This document shows positions 18,320-28,328 of a DNA stretch of 64,000 nucleotides, piece by piece. The first letter of the stretch is position 1. Each line of letters opens with the position of its first letter. The position numbers and the translations under genes are program-made. Origin of the DNA: Carpediemonas membranifera (taxonomy: Eukaryota; Fornicata); NCBI GenBank assembly GCA_019828565.1, contig JAHDYR010000038.1:434001-498000 (forward strand). The letters run 5' to 3'. Under the pieces are notes generated by a model that saw only the letters and a program-made list of their open reading frames with translations, was not told the DNA's origin and did no database searches.

Positions 18320-18344
18320 TGTTGCGCAGTATAAACACATTGTT
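18320..18344 (+). repeat. 25-bp direct repeat, right copy
   Basis: This copy is identical to 17338-17362 and lies 72 bp before the ATG of the coiled-coil gene, so it may be part of that gene's promoter. Confidence 0.85.
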
Positions 18345-18416
18345 TGACCCTTCAATAGCACACGCCCATGTGCCGTAACCTGCGCGACAATTTGGCAGCC
18401 TTGCTACAAGGACGCC

Positions 18417-21365
18417 ATGTCTGATATCCAGAAGCTATTCCGATCATTTGCGGAAAGACATCAGAACTTCACTGTATTTCCATTAGAAAACGATAGCATC
18501 GCACAGCTATGTGGTTTTGTCTCCATGAGCGCAGAGGAGCTCGAAGGGCTCTTTTCAGAGACTGCCACTGAAGTTAAGCCTATCATTCGCACTTTGCGGC
18601 AGATATACGGGGCGATGAAGGCCAGCTTCAACGGACAGATGGAGTACTACAAGGAGCGCGTCGAGGAGGCCGAGGATCGCGCCCACGAGATCGCCAGCGA
18701 CATGAGCGAGCTCGAGATCCAGCTCATGCTCGCCAAGGAAGATGCTCGCTCCCTTGCTGTCGAGCTAGACGCCGAGCAGGCCGGCCGGCAGCTCCGGGAG
18801 GTCCAGACCGAGATGACGGGCCGGAAGAAGTGGGACAAGGAGCGCGAGAGCCTCCTCCGGCAGGTATCCGTACTCGAGATCAGTCTAGACGAGGAGCGGC
18901 GCAAGAACAAGGACATGATGGTCCGCCTGGGCAACATGGTAGAGCGGGAGACAATTACCCGAGTCCAGCAGCAGCAGATGGAGACGGAGCGGGTCCAGAT
19001 GAAGGCAGAGGAAATCAGACTCAAGCGGGAGCTCGAGCTCGCGGACCAACCCGCGCCCACGACCTTTGGGATTGTCACACCACGACGCAAGTCCATCAGG
19101 GGGTCGCCTCGCGGTACTCACAGCCGAAGCTCGTCACAGGACCTCGGGTTGACCCTCAACCTTCCCCTGAGCCACCGCAGTTCGGGCAGCTTCTCTGCCC
19201 TGCCAGCCGGCCCCCTTGCCGAGATCACGGAGGAGGCGAGCCACACCCACACCGACCTCACAGTCCATTCAGAGTCTAGCGAAAGCAGCTCGGACTCGGA
19301 CTCAGACTCCAGTTCCTCGTCGAGCTCCTCTTCAAGCTCGACCCACAGTGCGTTCGACGAGAGGGCGCTCGTAGAGGACGACGGAAGGATGTTCGAGCTG
19401 AGAATTAACCTCAACGCCCCAGACTCGCCAAGTGCCCCTAAGATAGAGACCACACAGCCCGGTGAGCTGACTAAGCGAGCCTTTTCCGACCAGTACAGGT
19501 CTGATTCCCTCATGAACCTGGATGCTGCAGGGTCGACCGGGTCTGGCATCTCCATGCGCACCCAGCTCGCGGGCTTCTCTTCTCCAGTCACCAGTAGTCG
19601 GCGGAGGAGCAATGCATCTGACGTGAGCGTCTTAGAGACCATTGAGAGCGAGGACGAGGACGACATGACCGAGACGGTCGACACAGTCACCGTAGACTCT
19701 GACGCGGCCCTCACTGACCGCCAGGCGAGGCCAGACACTGTAGATGTACGGCCCAGTACGCGTAAGAGGGGCGGGCGGGCCAAGACGCCTCGTACTGCCC
19801 GCGGGAGTCAGAAGAGTCAGTCCGAACTCGGGACAGCGAGATCCCTGCGAAGCACGGGCGACCTGGTCGAAACCAAGCCCAAGCCGCCCAAGCTTCCTGC
19901 CGTAGCGAAGGCGACTGGGCTCCCGGCCGACGCAGCCATTCTACAGCCTATCCTCTACCTCACAAAGCTGCCTAAGACTGCCATCCACGACGTCCGCGAG
20001 ATCTGCGGCTTTATCGACGGCGTTTACATCAAGCTGCTCGCGGAGATGGAGACGCGGGTGTCGTCGCACAGCTTGGTCACCACCATGGGTGGGATCTGCC
20101 CAAGCCCAGACGTCGGCGTGCCCCTGCCCGCCGTCACCTTTGCTGAGTTTGTATACGCTCTTCTGTTCAAGAATACTGGCGCCAAACAGGCCTGCGACAA
20201 GGAGCTCGCGCATCTTTTGATTAGTCTCTCCAAGGTCAAGACGAGTAAGGCGGTACAGGCCACGCCATGTGTCCTGGAACAGCTCGAGACCTTCACATCT
20301 TTCCTCACTGCAGCGCCAGGCTTCGGTCACCTCGCCATCACTGTCCAATGCAACGCCATCGCCGTTGCCTTGTTCTCCACCGTTGGAATGATCAAGGACA
20401 TGCCCGCAGCCTTCTTCCACCAGGGCTCCGGCGCGCTAGATATGCCCGTGTGCTCGTTGAACCTCATCCGGGCCCGCCATGTGGTCGACTCAGTGTTCAT
20501 CCACGTCGCCACGGCTGAGGTGGTGATGGAGCTGCTGATGCCTCAATTCGTTGATTCAGGCGCGGGTTCGAGTCCGATGGACACGTTTATTCCGCTGGCG
20601 ACGGTCTTGGCACAGATTCACAAAGGGGTGGCCACCCTCCTCGCTAAAAATGGCGCAAACTTCCGCAAGAAGCTGGCTGAAGCCACAACAAAGCACCACA
20701 AGGAGCTTAGCCGCCTAGCGAAAGCGAAAGGCCGCAAACCGCCCGCGAAGACGGCCCTGAAGGGAGTCCACTACACCCCCCTGCTCCTGACCCTGCAAAG
20801 CATCGACCACCGCGTCCATCCGCTCAGGGTTCTCGACGGCTACATCCGGGCCTGCATGAGCGCTGGGTCAGCGACGGTGGCGGCGACGGCGGTTGAGGCG
20901 GTGCTCGATGCCGAGCCGTTCCAGCTGTTTAGGCCTAAGATAGTGATGCCTTGGGCACCCAGGCCTGATAAGAACACGCAGGAGGTGTTTAGAGCCCATT
21001 TCCCCGAGATAGCGGCGCATGCCCAGCGTGTGATCGACCTCCTCGAGCAGCCGACGGAGCAGCCCGACGTGACGCTCAAGGGGACGCTCTACACGGAGCT
21101 CGAGTCCGGCGGGAAGCTCCGATTCGCACCAATGGCACCATATCGCGCCTCAGTGAGAGAAACCCTCCAGGGCGTTGTCGCCGAGCTCGAAGACAGTCTG
21201 ACCGACCCAGACGGGAGGCGGGCGGCCGGTTTGTTCAGACAGCTGGCAGGGCTCGTGGTCCATGCGTGGAACTGCGTTTCTCGGTGGACTGACGGTATGC
21301 AGTCGTGCCCGGCCGAGAAGGAGGTGATCGCCACCATTGCTATGCTGGACTCCATATCGAGCTGA
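18417..21365 (+). CDS. large coiled-coil protein with Ser/Asp-rich linker, unrecognised
   Basis: This is a 982-aa protein from the ATG at 18417. Residues about 60-205 are a charged coiled coil (KERVEEAEDRAHEIASDMSE and onward). Residues 210-490 are low-complexity and rich in Ser and acidic residues, including a run of eleven Ser near 306, with basic patches RKSIRGSPRG and RKRGGRAKTP. Residues 500-980 form a helical, globular C-terminal domain with several Cys and no membrane segment. The layout suggests a cytoskeletal or scaffold protein with a phosphorylatable linker. I recognise no family. Its promoter overlaps the right 25-bp repeat of the Fanzor-like segment. Confidence 0.75.
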   Translation: MSDIQKLFRSFAERHQNFTVFPLENDSIAQLCGFVSMSAEELEGLFSETATEVKPIIRTLRQIYGAMKASFNGQMEYYKERVEEAEDRAHEIASDMSELEIQLMLAKEDARSLAVELDAEQAGRQLREVQTEMTGRKKWDKERESLLRQVSVLEISLDEERRKNKDMMVRLGNMVERETITRVQQQQMETERVQMKAEEIRLKRELELADQPAPTTFGIVTPRRKSIRGSPRGTHSRSSSQDLGLTLNLPLSHRSSGSFSALPAGPLAEITEEASHTHTDLTVHSESSESSSDSDSDSSSSSSSSSSSTHSAFDERALVEDDGRMFELRINLNAPDSPSAPKIETTQPGELTKRAFSDQYRSDSLMNLDAAGSTGSGISMRTQLAGFSSPVTSSRRRSNASDVSVLETIESEDEDDMTETVDTVTVDSDAALTDRQARPDTVDVRPSTRKRGGRAKTPRTARGSQKSQSELGTARSLRSTGDLVETKPKPPKLPAVAKATGLPADAAILQPILYLTKLPKTAIHDVREICGFIDGVYIKLLAEMETRVSSHSLVTTMGGICPSPDVGVPLPAVTFAEFVYALLFKNTGAKQACDKELAHLLISLSKVKTSKAVQATPCVLEQLETFTSFLTAAPGFGHLAITVQCNAIAVALFSTVGMIKDMPAAFFHQGSGALDMPVCSLNLIRARHVVDSVFIHVATAEVVMELLMPQFVDSGAGSSPMDTFIPLATVLAQIHKGVATLLAKNGANFRKKLAEATTKHHKELSRLAKAKGRKPPAKTALKGVHYTPLLLTLQSIDHRVHPLRVLDGYIRACMSAGSATVAATAVEAVLDAEPFQLFRPKIVMPWAPRPDKNTQEVFRAHFPEIAAHAQRVIDLLEQPTEQPDVTLKGTLYTELESGGKLRFAPMAPYRASVRETLQGVVAELEDSLTDPDGRRAAGLFRQLAGLVVHAWNCVSRWTDGMQSCPAEKEVIATIAMLDSISS

Positions 21366-21890
21366 AGAGGGATGGAGCGGTGACTGTGTTGGGTCGGGTT
21401 CAGGGCTGTCTGGCTGTATAATAACAATATTAATAGAGAGAGGTCATGAGGCTGGCATGTGGTCAGGGTGTGTAAACGGGTGCCATGGTTGAACTAGGCG
21501 TGGCCTTGTTAACTGGTTGGTCGCAGATTCGCCAATGCTAAAGTTCTTCTGCTCAGCGAGCTTGACTCATGGTGAGGACGACGACGAGGTGCTGGGGCAA
21601 GCGAGCGTTCCAGTGCCGCCACAGTCGGCCCAGGGGCTGGATTGAGTGAGTCGCTCAGCGCGCTGTACCATATTTTTTATCCATCCAACTTCAACAATTT
21701 ACCGTGTTTATTTTTTTAAAAAATTTTTTTTCAAGAATCACCGCCGTGATTTTCAAGATAAAGGTCGGCGATAAAGACACCTTTTGGAGGCTTGGGTAGG
21801 CATGCTCAAGCTACCCATACCATGTTTATGGTACACATTCTGGCGGCAATGATGTCGTCAGACTGACCCAACGAGCTTTCCAACAAAAAG
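21366..21890. other. intergenic with A/T homopolymer tract
   Basis: This 525-bp gap holds no gene. At about 21,700-21,732 there is an almost pure T, A, T tract (T7 A7 T8), followed by an imperfect repeat of ATCACCGCC/AAAGGTCGGCGAT-type sequence. A promoter or nucleosome-depleted site for the gene to its right is likely. Confidence 0.4.
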
Positions 21891-24800
21891 ATGATCTCCC
21901 GCATGGCGATGGCAGAATCCTCCAAAGAGGAGGAGCAGCGCTCGTCGATTATGCCGAGGGATCAGCTTGATCACGAACGATCGTTCGCCGATCTTGTAGA
22001 GGACATCTTCTCCCATGTACTGGCACCAGAGGAGTTAGAGCTTGAGCTACCGCGTCTTACACGATTCCTCACATATGAAACCGACTGGCTGAAGACAAAT
22101 CCCTCGGGGAACTCCATAGCGTCCCTCTTCGATCCCAATTCTATTGATACCATCGTCCGTGGGTTTTCTCAGGCCGCTGGCGTCACCGCGCTCGTTCGAG
22201 ACATCAACGGCCGAGAAGTGACCACATGCGGGTGGAACTCCGAGATTTGTCAGCGCCTCTTTCTCGACCACGAAGAAGGGCGTCAGGCATGTCGAAGCAG
22301 CAATCCACGCTTCGGATCCATGGCGACCGACCGATACATAGTCGGCCCCTGCCACTGCGGGTTCATGTCCGAGGGCGCATCCGTGATTCACCTTGACAAC
22401 GTCCCCGTCGCCACATTTGTCGTCGGTGGCGTTACCACGCTCCCCCACCGATCCAGCCAGACCCTCAAAGAGATGGTCAGAGCCGCAGCAGACGCAGCCG
22501 GGGTCGACATGGAGGACGCTGTGACGATGTTCGGTCGCACCAGGCACATGCCCCCTGATGATCTCGACCGCGTCTGTCAGAGCGGGCTCAAGCTTTGCCA
22601 GTTCTTGTCTCAGCAGATCAGTATCAACAATGAGGCTAGGAACGAGGCCCGTGCTGTAGCCATACACGAGCAGGCCCAGCAGCTGCTCCACGTGCGCGGC
22701 AAGCAGGGCTGGGTCGAGAGGTTTCACTCAACCTTCTTCGACCCCAACAAGACGACGAAGCCGTGGAACGCACCTGTCACGTCAGTGCTCTTCTTTCACA
22801 GCTTCATGATGCCTGTGCTCGCAGGGATGGTGGTGGCAGGGGCGAAGAGCGACCTGTGGCGCCCCATTCTCGACTGGTTCAGCCTGCTCGTCGTCCCAGC
22901 GAACACTGACCTCGTCAAGTTCTACTACACCCCTTTTATCTCGTGGGCTTTCCTCTTGTTCTTTGTCATCGTCCCTTTCATGGTGACATATCCTGCATCG
23001 CGTCACGGATATGACCGGATCTCGAATATCGGCCGCACGATCCTCCGGCTCGGATCTCTGTGCCACATTTACGTGTTACTTGTCCCTATGTATTGTTCTA
23101 TGGGCTATTATCTCTTCCTCCCCCCAGTGTACACCATGATCGCCGCGAACATGACGACGGCTCTCAACATCGTGCTCTTGGTCGTTCTCAGTGTGACGTT
23201 CATTGCAGTAGGGACAGCGTTCAACATCGTACAGTCATCAGCTGTCGCATCGCCTCCTCTCTGGTTCTCACTCTACCGCTCCAAGTGGCCCAGCCTCTCC
23301 GTGGGAACGATGGTCACCCAGCTCCTATCCGGGGCAGCGGTCAGCCTCGCCTCGATTCGCCTTCATGTCTTCCAAAGCGATGAGAAGCTGACGTATCTAT
23401 TGTACAACGCTCTCGTGGGCGTCCTCGGCTGCGTTGTCAGCACCTTCCTCATGATCAACGCGATTTACTCAATGCCCGTTAGCACCGCCGGGTCGACTGT
23501 CACCGTGGCTGCCATGGCGTCGTCCATTGTCGCGTGCTTTGACATTGCCATCTTGTCCATCGCTCGCATGCCGCTCGCCGGCGAGCAGTCCGACACGTTC
23601 GCCCACATCGCGGTGGCGTTCGGGGCTACCAGTGCGCTGCTCGTGCCGCTAGTAACCCTTGGCTCTATCATACGCCTTCGATACTGCGAGCAGCTCGTCT
23701 TTTCTGTCATTCTCGGCGAAAACAGGGTGAGTACGAAGCCACTTGACGTACTGCGCACGGTCATCTTCCACCCAAGGCAGAGAAAGGCCATCCTGCGAGA
23801 GCTAGCGTCAAGAAAGCCCGAACCAATTGCCAAACCAGACCTGGGTTATCTCTCCGCGGTCACAATCGAGCTCGGGACGCGCCCGATCCGTGAATATGAC
23901 AAAACAAGCAACAAGCACTACAGTAGCAACACTGCCGAACGTGCATCGATGGCCCGGCTGGCGACAGACCTACTCAGCCGCACGTGCGAGACCTACTCGA
24001 AGGACACCACACTACCCCTCAAGATGGCGATGATCAAGCTCGCCCTCGACTCCCCCGACACGATTGACGGTGGGAAGAAGCTGTGGGCCGAAGTGAAGGA
24101 CAACTACTTCTCAGAGATGACCCCGACGAACCGGATGGTTGTAGTGGGTATGGAGCGGTTTATCGAGCACATGACGTTCATCCACGCGTTCGACGGTGAG
24201 GACAAGGCGTCGGCCTACCTTAGCACACAGAAGATGCTGGCAGACGCACGGGAGCAGCACCTCCGGACCCTCGTACGAATGAGCAAGCTGTGGCCGCTGC
24301 TGATCGCCACGCAGCTCAACATCTCCGCGTTTGCCACACTTGTCAAGCAGGCGGGCGATAGCGCATTCCGGGCGGGCCGACTCTACCGCCGCCTCCACCG
24401 CAAGTACCCGCGTGACGAGCTTGTCCGGGAGTGGTACTGTTTGTTCCTCGACTCCGTCATGCAAGACCACACCGCCGCGCAGAGGATCAGAGCGAACTCG
24501 GTTGGATCAGACGCCTCGACGGTTGCTGCGTCCAGTGTCCCAGATTCAGTCTCGTCGGTCGGGTCTGGGTTTGGACCGCAAAGCACTTCAGGCCGGGCCA
24601 CCGCTCCGATCAGCGTTATGGCCATCTCGGTCGTCTCCTCGGTGCTCATCATTGTGCTCCAGCTTGCAATCGGAGGCATCCTTCAGGGCATCACGTACTT
24701 GCACGAGTACGAAATCACCACGATTGCGGAGCTTCACGACGCTTCCCTCGCCATTCAGTGGGGCACGATCGGCGCGACATCCTGTTCCATGGAGGACTCC

Positions 24801-27800
24801 TCTGCGTACTTCCCTGCAGGTTGGGACGACACAGCCAGGACGCTGACTTGGGCGTCAACCCTGATCGAGGACTCGGGCAGTCGACTCAAGGCAGTCGAGT
24901 CTATCTTTGGCCGTCTGGACAACCTGGTCGTCCATGGACAGGATGCCACCCCAGTGCGTCTGAAGGTGTCATCCTCGTCACTTAGCACACTCACCAGTGC
25001 GGTCAAGGACGCGATAGACGATGTACTTTCCGCCTCTGGCGATGCAACGTCCAGTGAGGCCTCGCTGAAAAGCCTCGTGTACAACGGCGGCCGTATAGCC
25101 CTACCAGTCTTTAAGACGGTGCTGACCACGATCAGCGCGTATCTGCGGTTGAGTCTCGCGTGGACGCTGCTTCTATTCGTACTCCTCATCGCCATCGAAG
25201 TCGCCGCTCTGACGACGCTTTCCTTCTGGCTCAGCACACGCGTGTTTCCCTCTGTGATCCGCAGCAGCAGCCGGGTGATGGGTCGTTGTGTGAATGCATC
25301 GGAGATGCAGGTTCGCCGCAAGATACGTCTGACACTCATTGCTAGAGAGCGGTTCAAGGACATCAACCTGGCAGAAGATGACGATTTTGTCCGCCACGCA
25401 GGCTTGATCGCCTCAGCAACTGAGCAAAACGGTCTCGGGCTCGACTCAGCCGACTCGGGCGAGGAGTCGCCTGACATCGTCGACGACTCGCCCCGCGAAC
25501 ATGAAGCAGGGGCAGACAGCGATCCCACCCTCCTCGACAGCCCCACCACGCGTCGCGTCGCATTCGCTGCGCAGGATGAGATCGTGCTAGATAGCCCGCC
25601 GCTTGACCCTGGGTCGAGCAGCTCGGACAAGCTCTCGTCTGATCGCCTAGATATGTACGACTCGGCAGCGGAGTCAGACTCGCCCGCTGTCAGTGACATT
25701 AGCAGTCTTGACGCGTTCATTCAAGCGGTCGGGTCGGATCTTGGGACAGATTCGATCGAATATCCTGACTCGCCCCCAGTCAGCGCAGAGAAGCTCAAAA
25801 TCATGACACAGCAGAGGCAGCGGTCGAGATTGTGTCGAATCAAGCTGAGTGTGAGACGCATGTCAATGTTCGCCAGATCTTTCGACTTCCACGCCGTTCG
25901 ACTCGTGCTAGCAGTCGGACTTTTCGTTGTATTCATCATCTCCGAGATAGTTTTACTCGGTGCCAATGTGTCATTCCATTATGGTCCTGGCGGCGTGTGG
26001 GAAGAGAGAGAGAGGTACCTCGCCGTCGAGACGTATCCACTGGTCCAGGACGAGGGGGTCATGGATTTCCATATCCCGCGATTCATCATGGGATCTGTAG
26101 ATTCTTCTAGATATTTCCGTCAGTGCATCCTCGATTCTGCTATGACCAGCGCCCTCGAGGCATACACCACCGCTCCCTCCATCGGCGGCGGCGACAGCAT
26201 GGCGGCCTTGATTGAGAATATGATGGGGCGACGAATGAATCATAAGGTAGCCGTGATCTTGGCTGCGTACGGATACGGTTTGACCGCAATGGACGTGCCA
26301 GAGTTCACCTGGGACTACAATGCGGAGACCAACAGTGCCAGCGACACGGAGACGTACGGCAGGACCCTCTGGTACAGCGACAAGGCCTCAGACCTCGCCC
26401 TCAACCGCACCCAGCAGCTGGCGATCGCCCAAGCGATCATTTACGACAGCAAGCTGACCGATGAGCTCAGATCTGGCACGGACGCCATCCTGACATTGGC
26501 AGACTCTGTCGCTGCGAAGCTGGACCCAATAGTTGCAGATTCATGGCAGATGGACCTTGTCACCTACGCTACCATGCCCGCGATACAACTCGCCCTTCTT
26601 GTAGCGGTCCTCATCGCACTCAACGCCTGCGTCCGCGAGCACCGGGTTAGTTCATATGTCAACGTCGCCCTCCTCCTTGCCGCCGCCATGATCGGCGCCC
26701 ATCTGATCGTCCAGATCGGTCATGTCGTCCTTGTGGATGTAGTTTTTGATGCAAACAAAGTGATCAAGGAGACAACTAGCACGCGATACCACTTATCACA
26801 CGTGATTGCGGGTGTGATGGCAGAGCTCTACGCCACACAGCGAATGCTCGCCGTCCAGTCGCCCGCATCCATCGCGGACGCATACCAGGCTCAGAACACA
26901 GCTGCATCGGCGATCGCCCAGTTCGAGGAGCTGGGGTTGTCCGACACGCCGTCTCTTGGTCTGGTCGGCACCGCCGCGGCCATTCATCATGCTGCCGGTG
27001 TTGCCGCTTCCCTCGCTTTGTCTGTGATCGATCCGGACGATGGATCTTTCAGAGATGTCACGTGGAACATTGCGAGTGGTCGTACCAGAGATACGGGCAG
27101 ATTCACCAACAATACATATGATATGACTCTATCCGACACTACAAAACTCGATATGGCGTGGAATCTGGTGCTATCCGACGGCATAGTTGCCTCCGACGTT
27201 TCCAAGATCCTTGCCTTCGGAGCTGAACTACACGAAGTCAAGCAGCGTTCAGCTGAGCGCACAATCAGGCTCGGCAAGACTGTCTTGGGCATGACGCAGC
27301 TCGGGTCGATCTTCGTATTCACGACCCCCATCTTGGCCGCGTCGATCGCTTTCATCTTGCCAGGTCTGGTGGTGTCGTTCACGGCGCATTCCTCTCTCAA
27401 CCCGAGCAGCAAGGCGGCCACCGAGCTCTCGCGGCAGATCCGGCCCTTGTTCCAGGATTGCCTCACCGTCCTGGGTGTATTCGCCCTACTTGGAGCGCTC
27501 CCCTTTGCGCTCGTCATTGTTGGCAACGTCGCCATCATCATCATGGACCGCAATCTTGCTTCCATCGCCCTTCTCGACTCAACTGCCCTTTCCGCAGCCG
27601 CTCGTGCCATGATCGCCCAAACAGGCCCCTCGTACCACACAGCCCCGGTCACTGAGGCCATGGAGAGCCTCGCTGAGTCGCTGCCAAGTCTCTTTGCCAA
27701 CAAGTACGCTAGTCCAATCACTTGGCTCGCTGCACGAGAGGGGAACTTCTCTGACGTGCCTCGCCACTTCTCGCGGTATTTGTCAGACATACAGATGTTT

Positions 27801-28088
27801 TCCTCCATTGCCGAGGGCCACGACAACGTGACGTATCTGGCCGCCACCTCGCATGCTCGAAGTGTCAAGCACCTGCTTGATCTCGACCAGCTGCTTGAGG
27901 CTGAATTTGTTCGGAGATCTGACTCCATCAGCTCTTTCGTGGAGTGGTTGCAGTACGTTACTGCGGCGGGCACGACGTACATGGTCGTTGTATCGGGAGT
28001 CACGTTCCTATGGCTGTTCTTGCGTCAGCTCAGGCGAATTCGGGACTTCTCCCGGGCTTTCCAGCTGATATGGACTCATTTGTCGTAG
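21891..28088 (+). CDS. polytopic membrane protein with PocR-like sensory domain
   Basis: This is a 2065-aa protein. Residues about 85-255 match the PocR pattern: LVRDINGREVT, then a spaced Cys set (CQRLF, GRQACRSSN, GPCHCGFM), then an internal VATFVVGG. In bacteria PocR domains bind small ligands, often through such cysteines. Five or more membrane helices follow between about 296 and 610. Next is a soluble helical region (650-880) resembling the TmcB/TPR-like segments of giant membrane proteins in other protists. Further helices lie near 905, 1090, 1345, 1570, 1600, 1815, 1865 and 2040, with acidic linkers between. I see no cyclase, kinase or channel motif. It may be a surface or vacuolar sensor, but the function is inferred from the PocR-like domain only. 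Confidence 0.7.
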   Translation: MISRMAMAESSKEEEQRSSIMPRDQLDHERSFADLVEDIFSHVLAPEELELELPRLTRFLTYETDWLKTNPSGNSIASLFDPNSIDTIVRGFSQAAGVTALVRDINGREVTTCGWNSEICQRLFLDHEEGRQACRSSNPRFGSMATDRYIVGPCHCGFMSEGASVIHLDNVPVATFVVGGVTTLPHRSSQTLKEMVRAAADAAGVDMEDAVTMFGRTRHMPPDDLDRVCQSGLKLCQFLSQQISINNEARNEARAVAIHEQAQQLLHVRGKQGWVERFHSTFFDPNKTTKPWNAPVTSVLFFHSFMMPVLAGMVVAGAKSDLWRPILDWFSLLVVPANTDLVKFYYTPFISWAFLLFFVIVPFMVTYPASRHGYDRISNIGRTILRLGSLCHIYVLLVPMYCSMGYYLFLPPVYTMIAANMTTALNIVLLVVLSVTFIAVGTAFNIVQSSAVASPPLWFSLYRSKWPSLSVGTMVTQLLSGAAVSLASIRLHVFQSDEKLTYLLYNALVGVLGCVVSTFLMINAIYSMPVSTAGSTVTVAAMASSIVACFDIAILSIARMPLAGEQSDTFAHIAVAFGATSALLVPLVTLGSIIRLRYCEQLVFSVILGENRVSTKPLDVLRTVIFHPRQRKAILRELASRKPEPIAKPDLGYLSAVTIELGTRPIREYDKTSNKHYSSNTAERASMARLATDLLSRTCETYSKDTTLPLKMAMIKLALDSPDTIDGGKKLWAEVKDNYFSEMTPTNRMVVVGMERFIEHMTFIHAFDGEDKASAYLSTQKMLADAREQHLRTLVRMSKLWPLLIATQLNISAFATLVKQAGDSAFRAGRLYRRLHRKYPRDELVREWYCLFLDSVMQDHTAAQRIRANSVGSDASTVAASSVPDSVSSVGSGFGPQSTSGRATAPISVMAISVVSSVLIIVLQLAIGGILQGITYLHEYEITTIAELHDASLAIQWGTIGATSCSMEDSSAYFPAGWDDTARTLTWASTLIEDSGSRLKAVESIFGRLDNLVVHGQDATPVRLKVSSSSLSTLTSAVKDAIDDVLSASGDATSSEASLKSLVYNGGRIALPVFKTVLTTISAYLRLSLAWTLLLFVLLIAIEVAALTTLSFWLSTRVFPSVIRSSSRVMGRCVNASEMQVRRKIRLTLIARERFKDINLAEDDDFVRHAGLIASATEQNGLGLDSADSGEESPDIVDDSPREHEAGADSDPTLLDSPTTRRVAFAAQDEIVLDSPPLDPGSSSSDKLSSDRLDMYDSAAESDSPAVSDISSLDAFIQAVGSDLGTDSIEYPDSPPVSAEKLKIMTQQRQRSRLCRIKLSVRRMSMFARSFDFHAVRLVLAVGLFVVFIISEIVLLGANVSFHYGPGGVWEERERYLAVETYPLVQDEGVMDFHIPRFIMGSVDSSRYFRQCILDSAMTSALEAYTTAPSIGGGDSMAALIENMMGRRMNHKVAVILAAYGYGLTAMDVPEFTWDYNAETNSASDTETYGRTLWYSDKASDLALNRTQQLAIAQAIIYDSKLTDELRSGTDAILTLADSVAAKLDPIVADSWQMDLVTYATMPAIQLALLVAVLIALNACVREHRVSSYVNVALLLAAAMIGAHLIVQIGHVVLVDVVFDANKVIKETTSTRYHLSHVIAGVMAELYATQRMLAVQSPASIADAYQAQNTAASAIAQFEELGLSDTPSLGLVGTAAAIHHAAGVAASLALSVIDPDDGSFRDVTWNIASGRTRDTGRFTNNTYDMTLSDTTKLDMAWNLVLSDGIVASDVSKILAFGAELHEVKQRSAERTIRLGKTVLGMTQLGSIFVFTTPILAASIAFILPGLVVSFTAHSSLNPSSKAATELSRQIRPLFQDCLTVLGVFALLGALPFALVIVGNVAIIIMDRNLASIALLDSTALSAAARAMIAQTGPSYHTAPVTEAMESLAESLPSLFANKYASPITWLAAREGNFSDVPRHFSRYLSDIQMFSSIAEGHDNVTYLAATSHARSVKHLLDLDQLLEAEFVRRSDSISSFVEWLQYVTAAGTTYMVVVSGVTFLWLFLRQLRRIRDFSRAFQLIWTHLS

Positions 28089-28328
28089 GACTAACTGTAA
28101 TGTAATTGTAGATTTGTGCTAAATATCTTTTTCGAACGCCTGTTTGCGTCGGCAATATGCTGTTGCTTGAAGATGAAGATAAATTCACATCGGGTCACCC
28201 AACATCATGGGTTTAGATTCGAAGGCTCCCGCCTCGCGGCAATGAGATTGGCACCGTGGCCGGTTCGTCACAGAGACTGGGCGATCGTCCAGTACGTCGG
28301 ACAAAACAATAATCTCTCCTTATATCTC
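28089..28328. other. short convergent intergenic gap
   Basis: This is the gap between the stop codons of the PocR-like gene and the broken receptor gene. It contains no recognised feature. Confidence 0.4.

Larger units (their letters stand above)
17338..18344. mobile_element. segment bounded by 25-bp direct repeats carrying a Fanzor-like ORF
   Basis: Identical 25-bp sequences at 17338-17362 and 18320-18344 bound about 980 bp holding the Fanzor-like frame. A 9-base AGACAGGGC also lies on the inner side of each repeat. A perfect GGGCG/CGCCC hairpin abuts the left repeat on its outer side (17321-17337). No terminal inverted repeats are seen inside. The repeats could be a long target duplication or a duplicated promoter segment. 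Confidence 0.45.
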
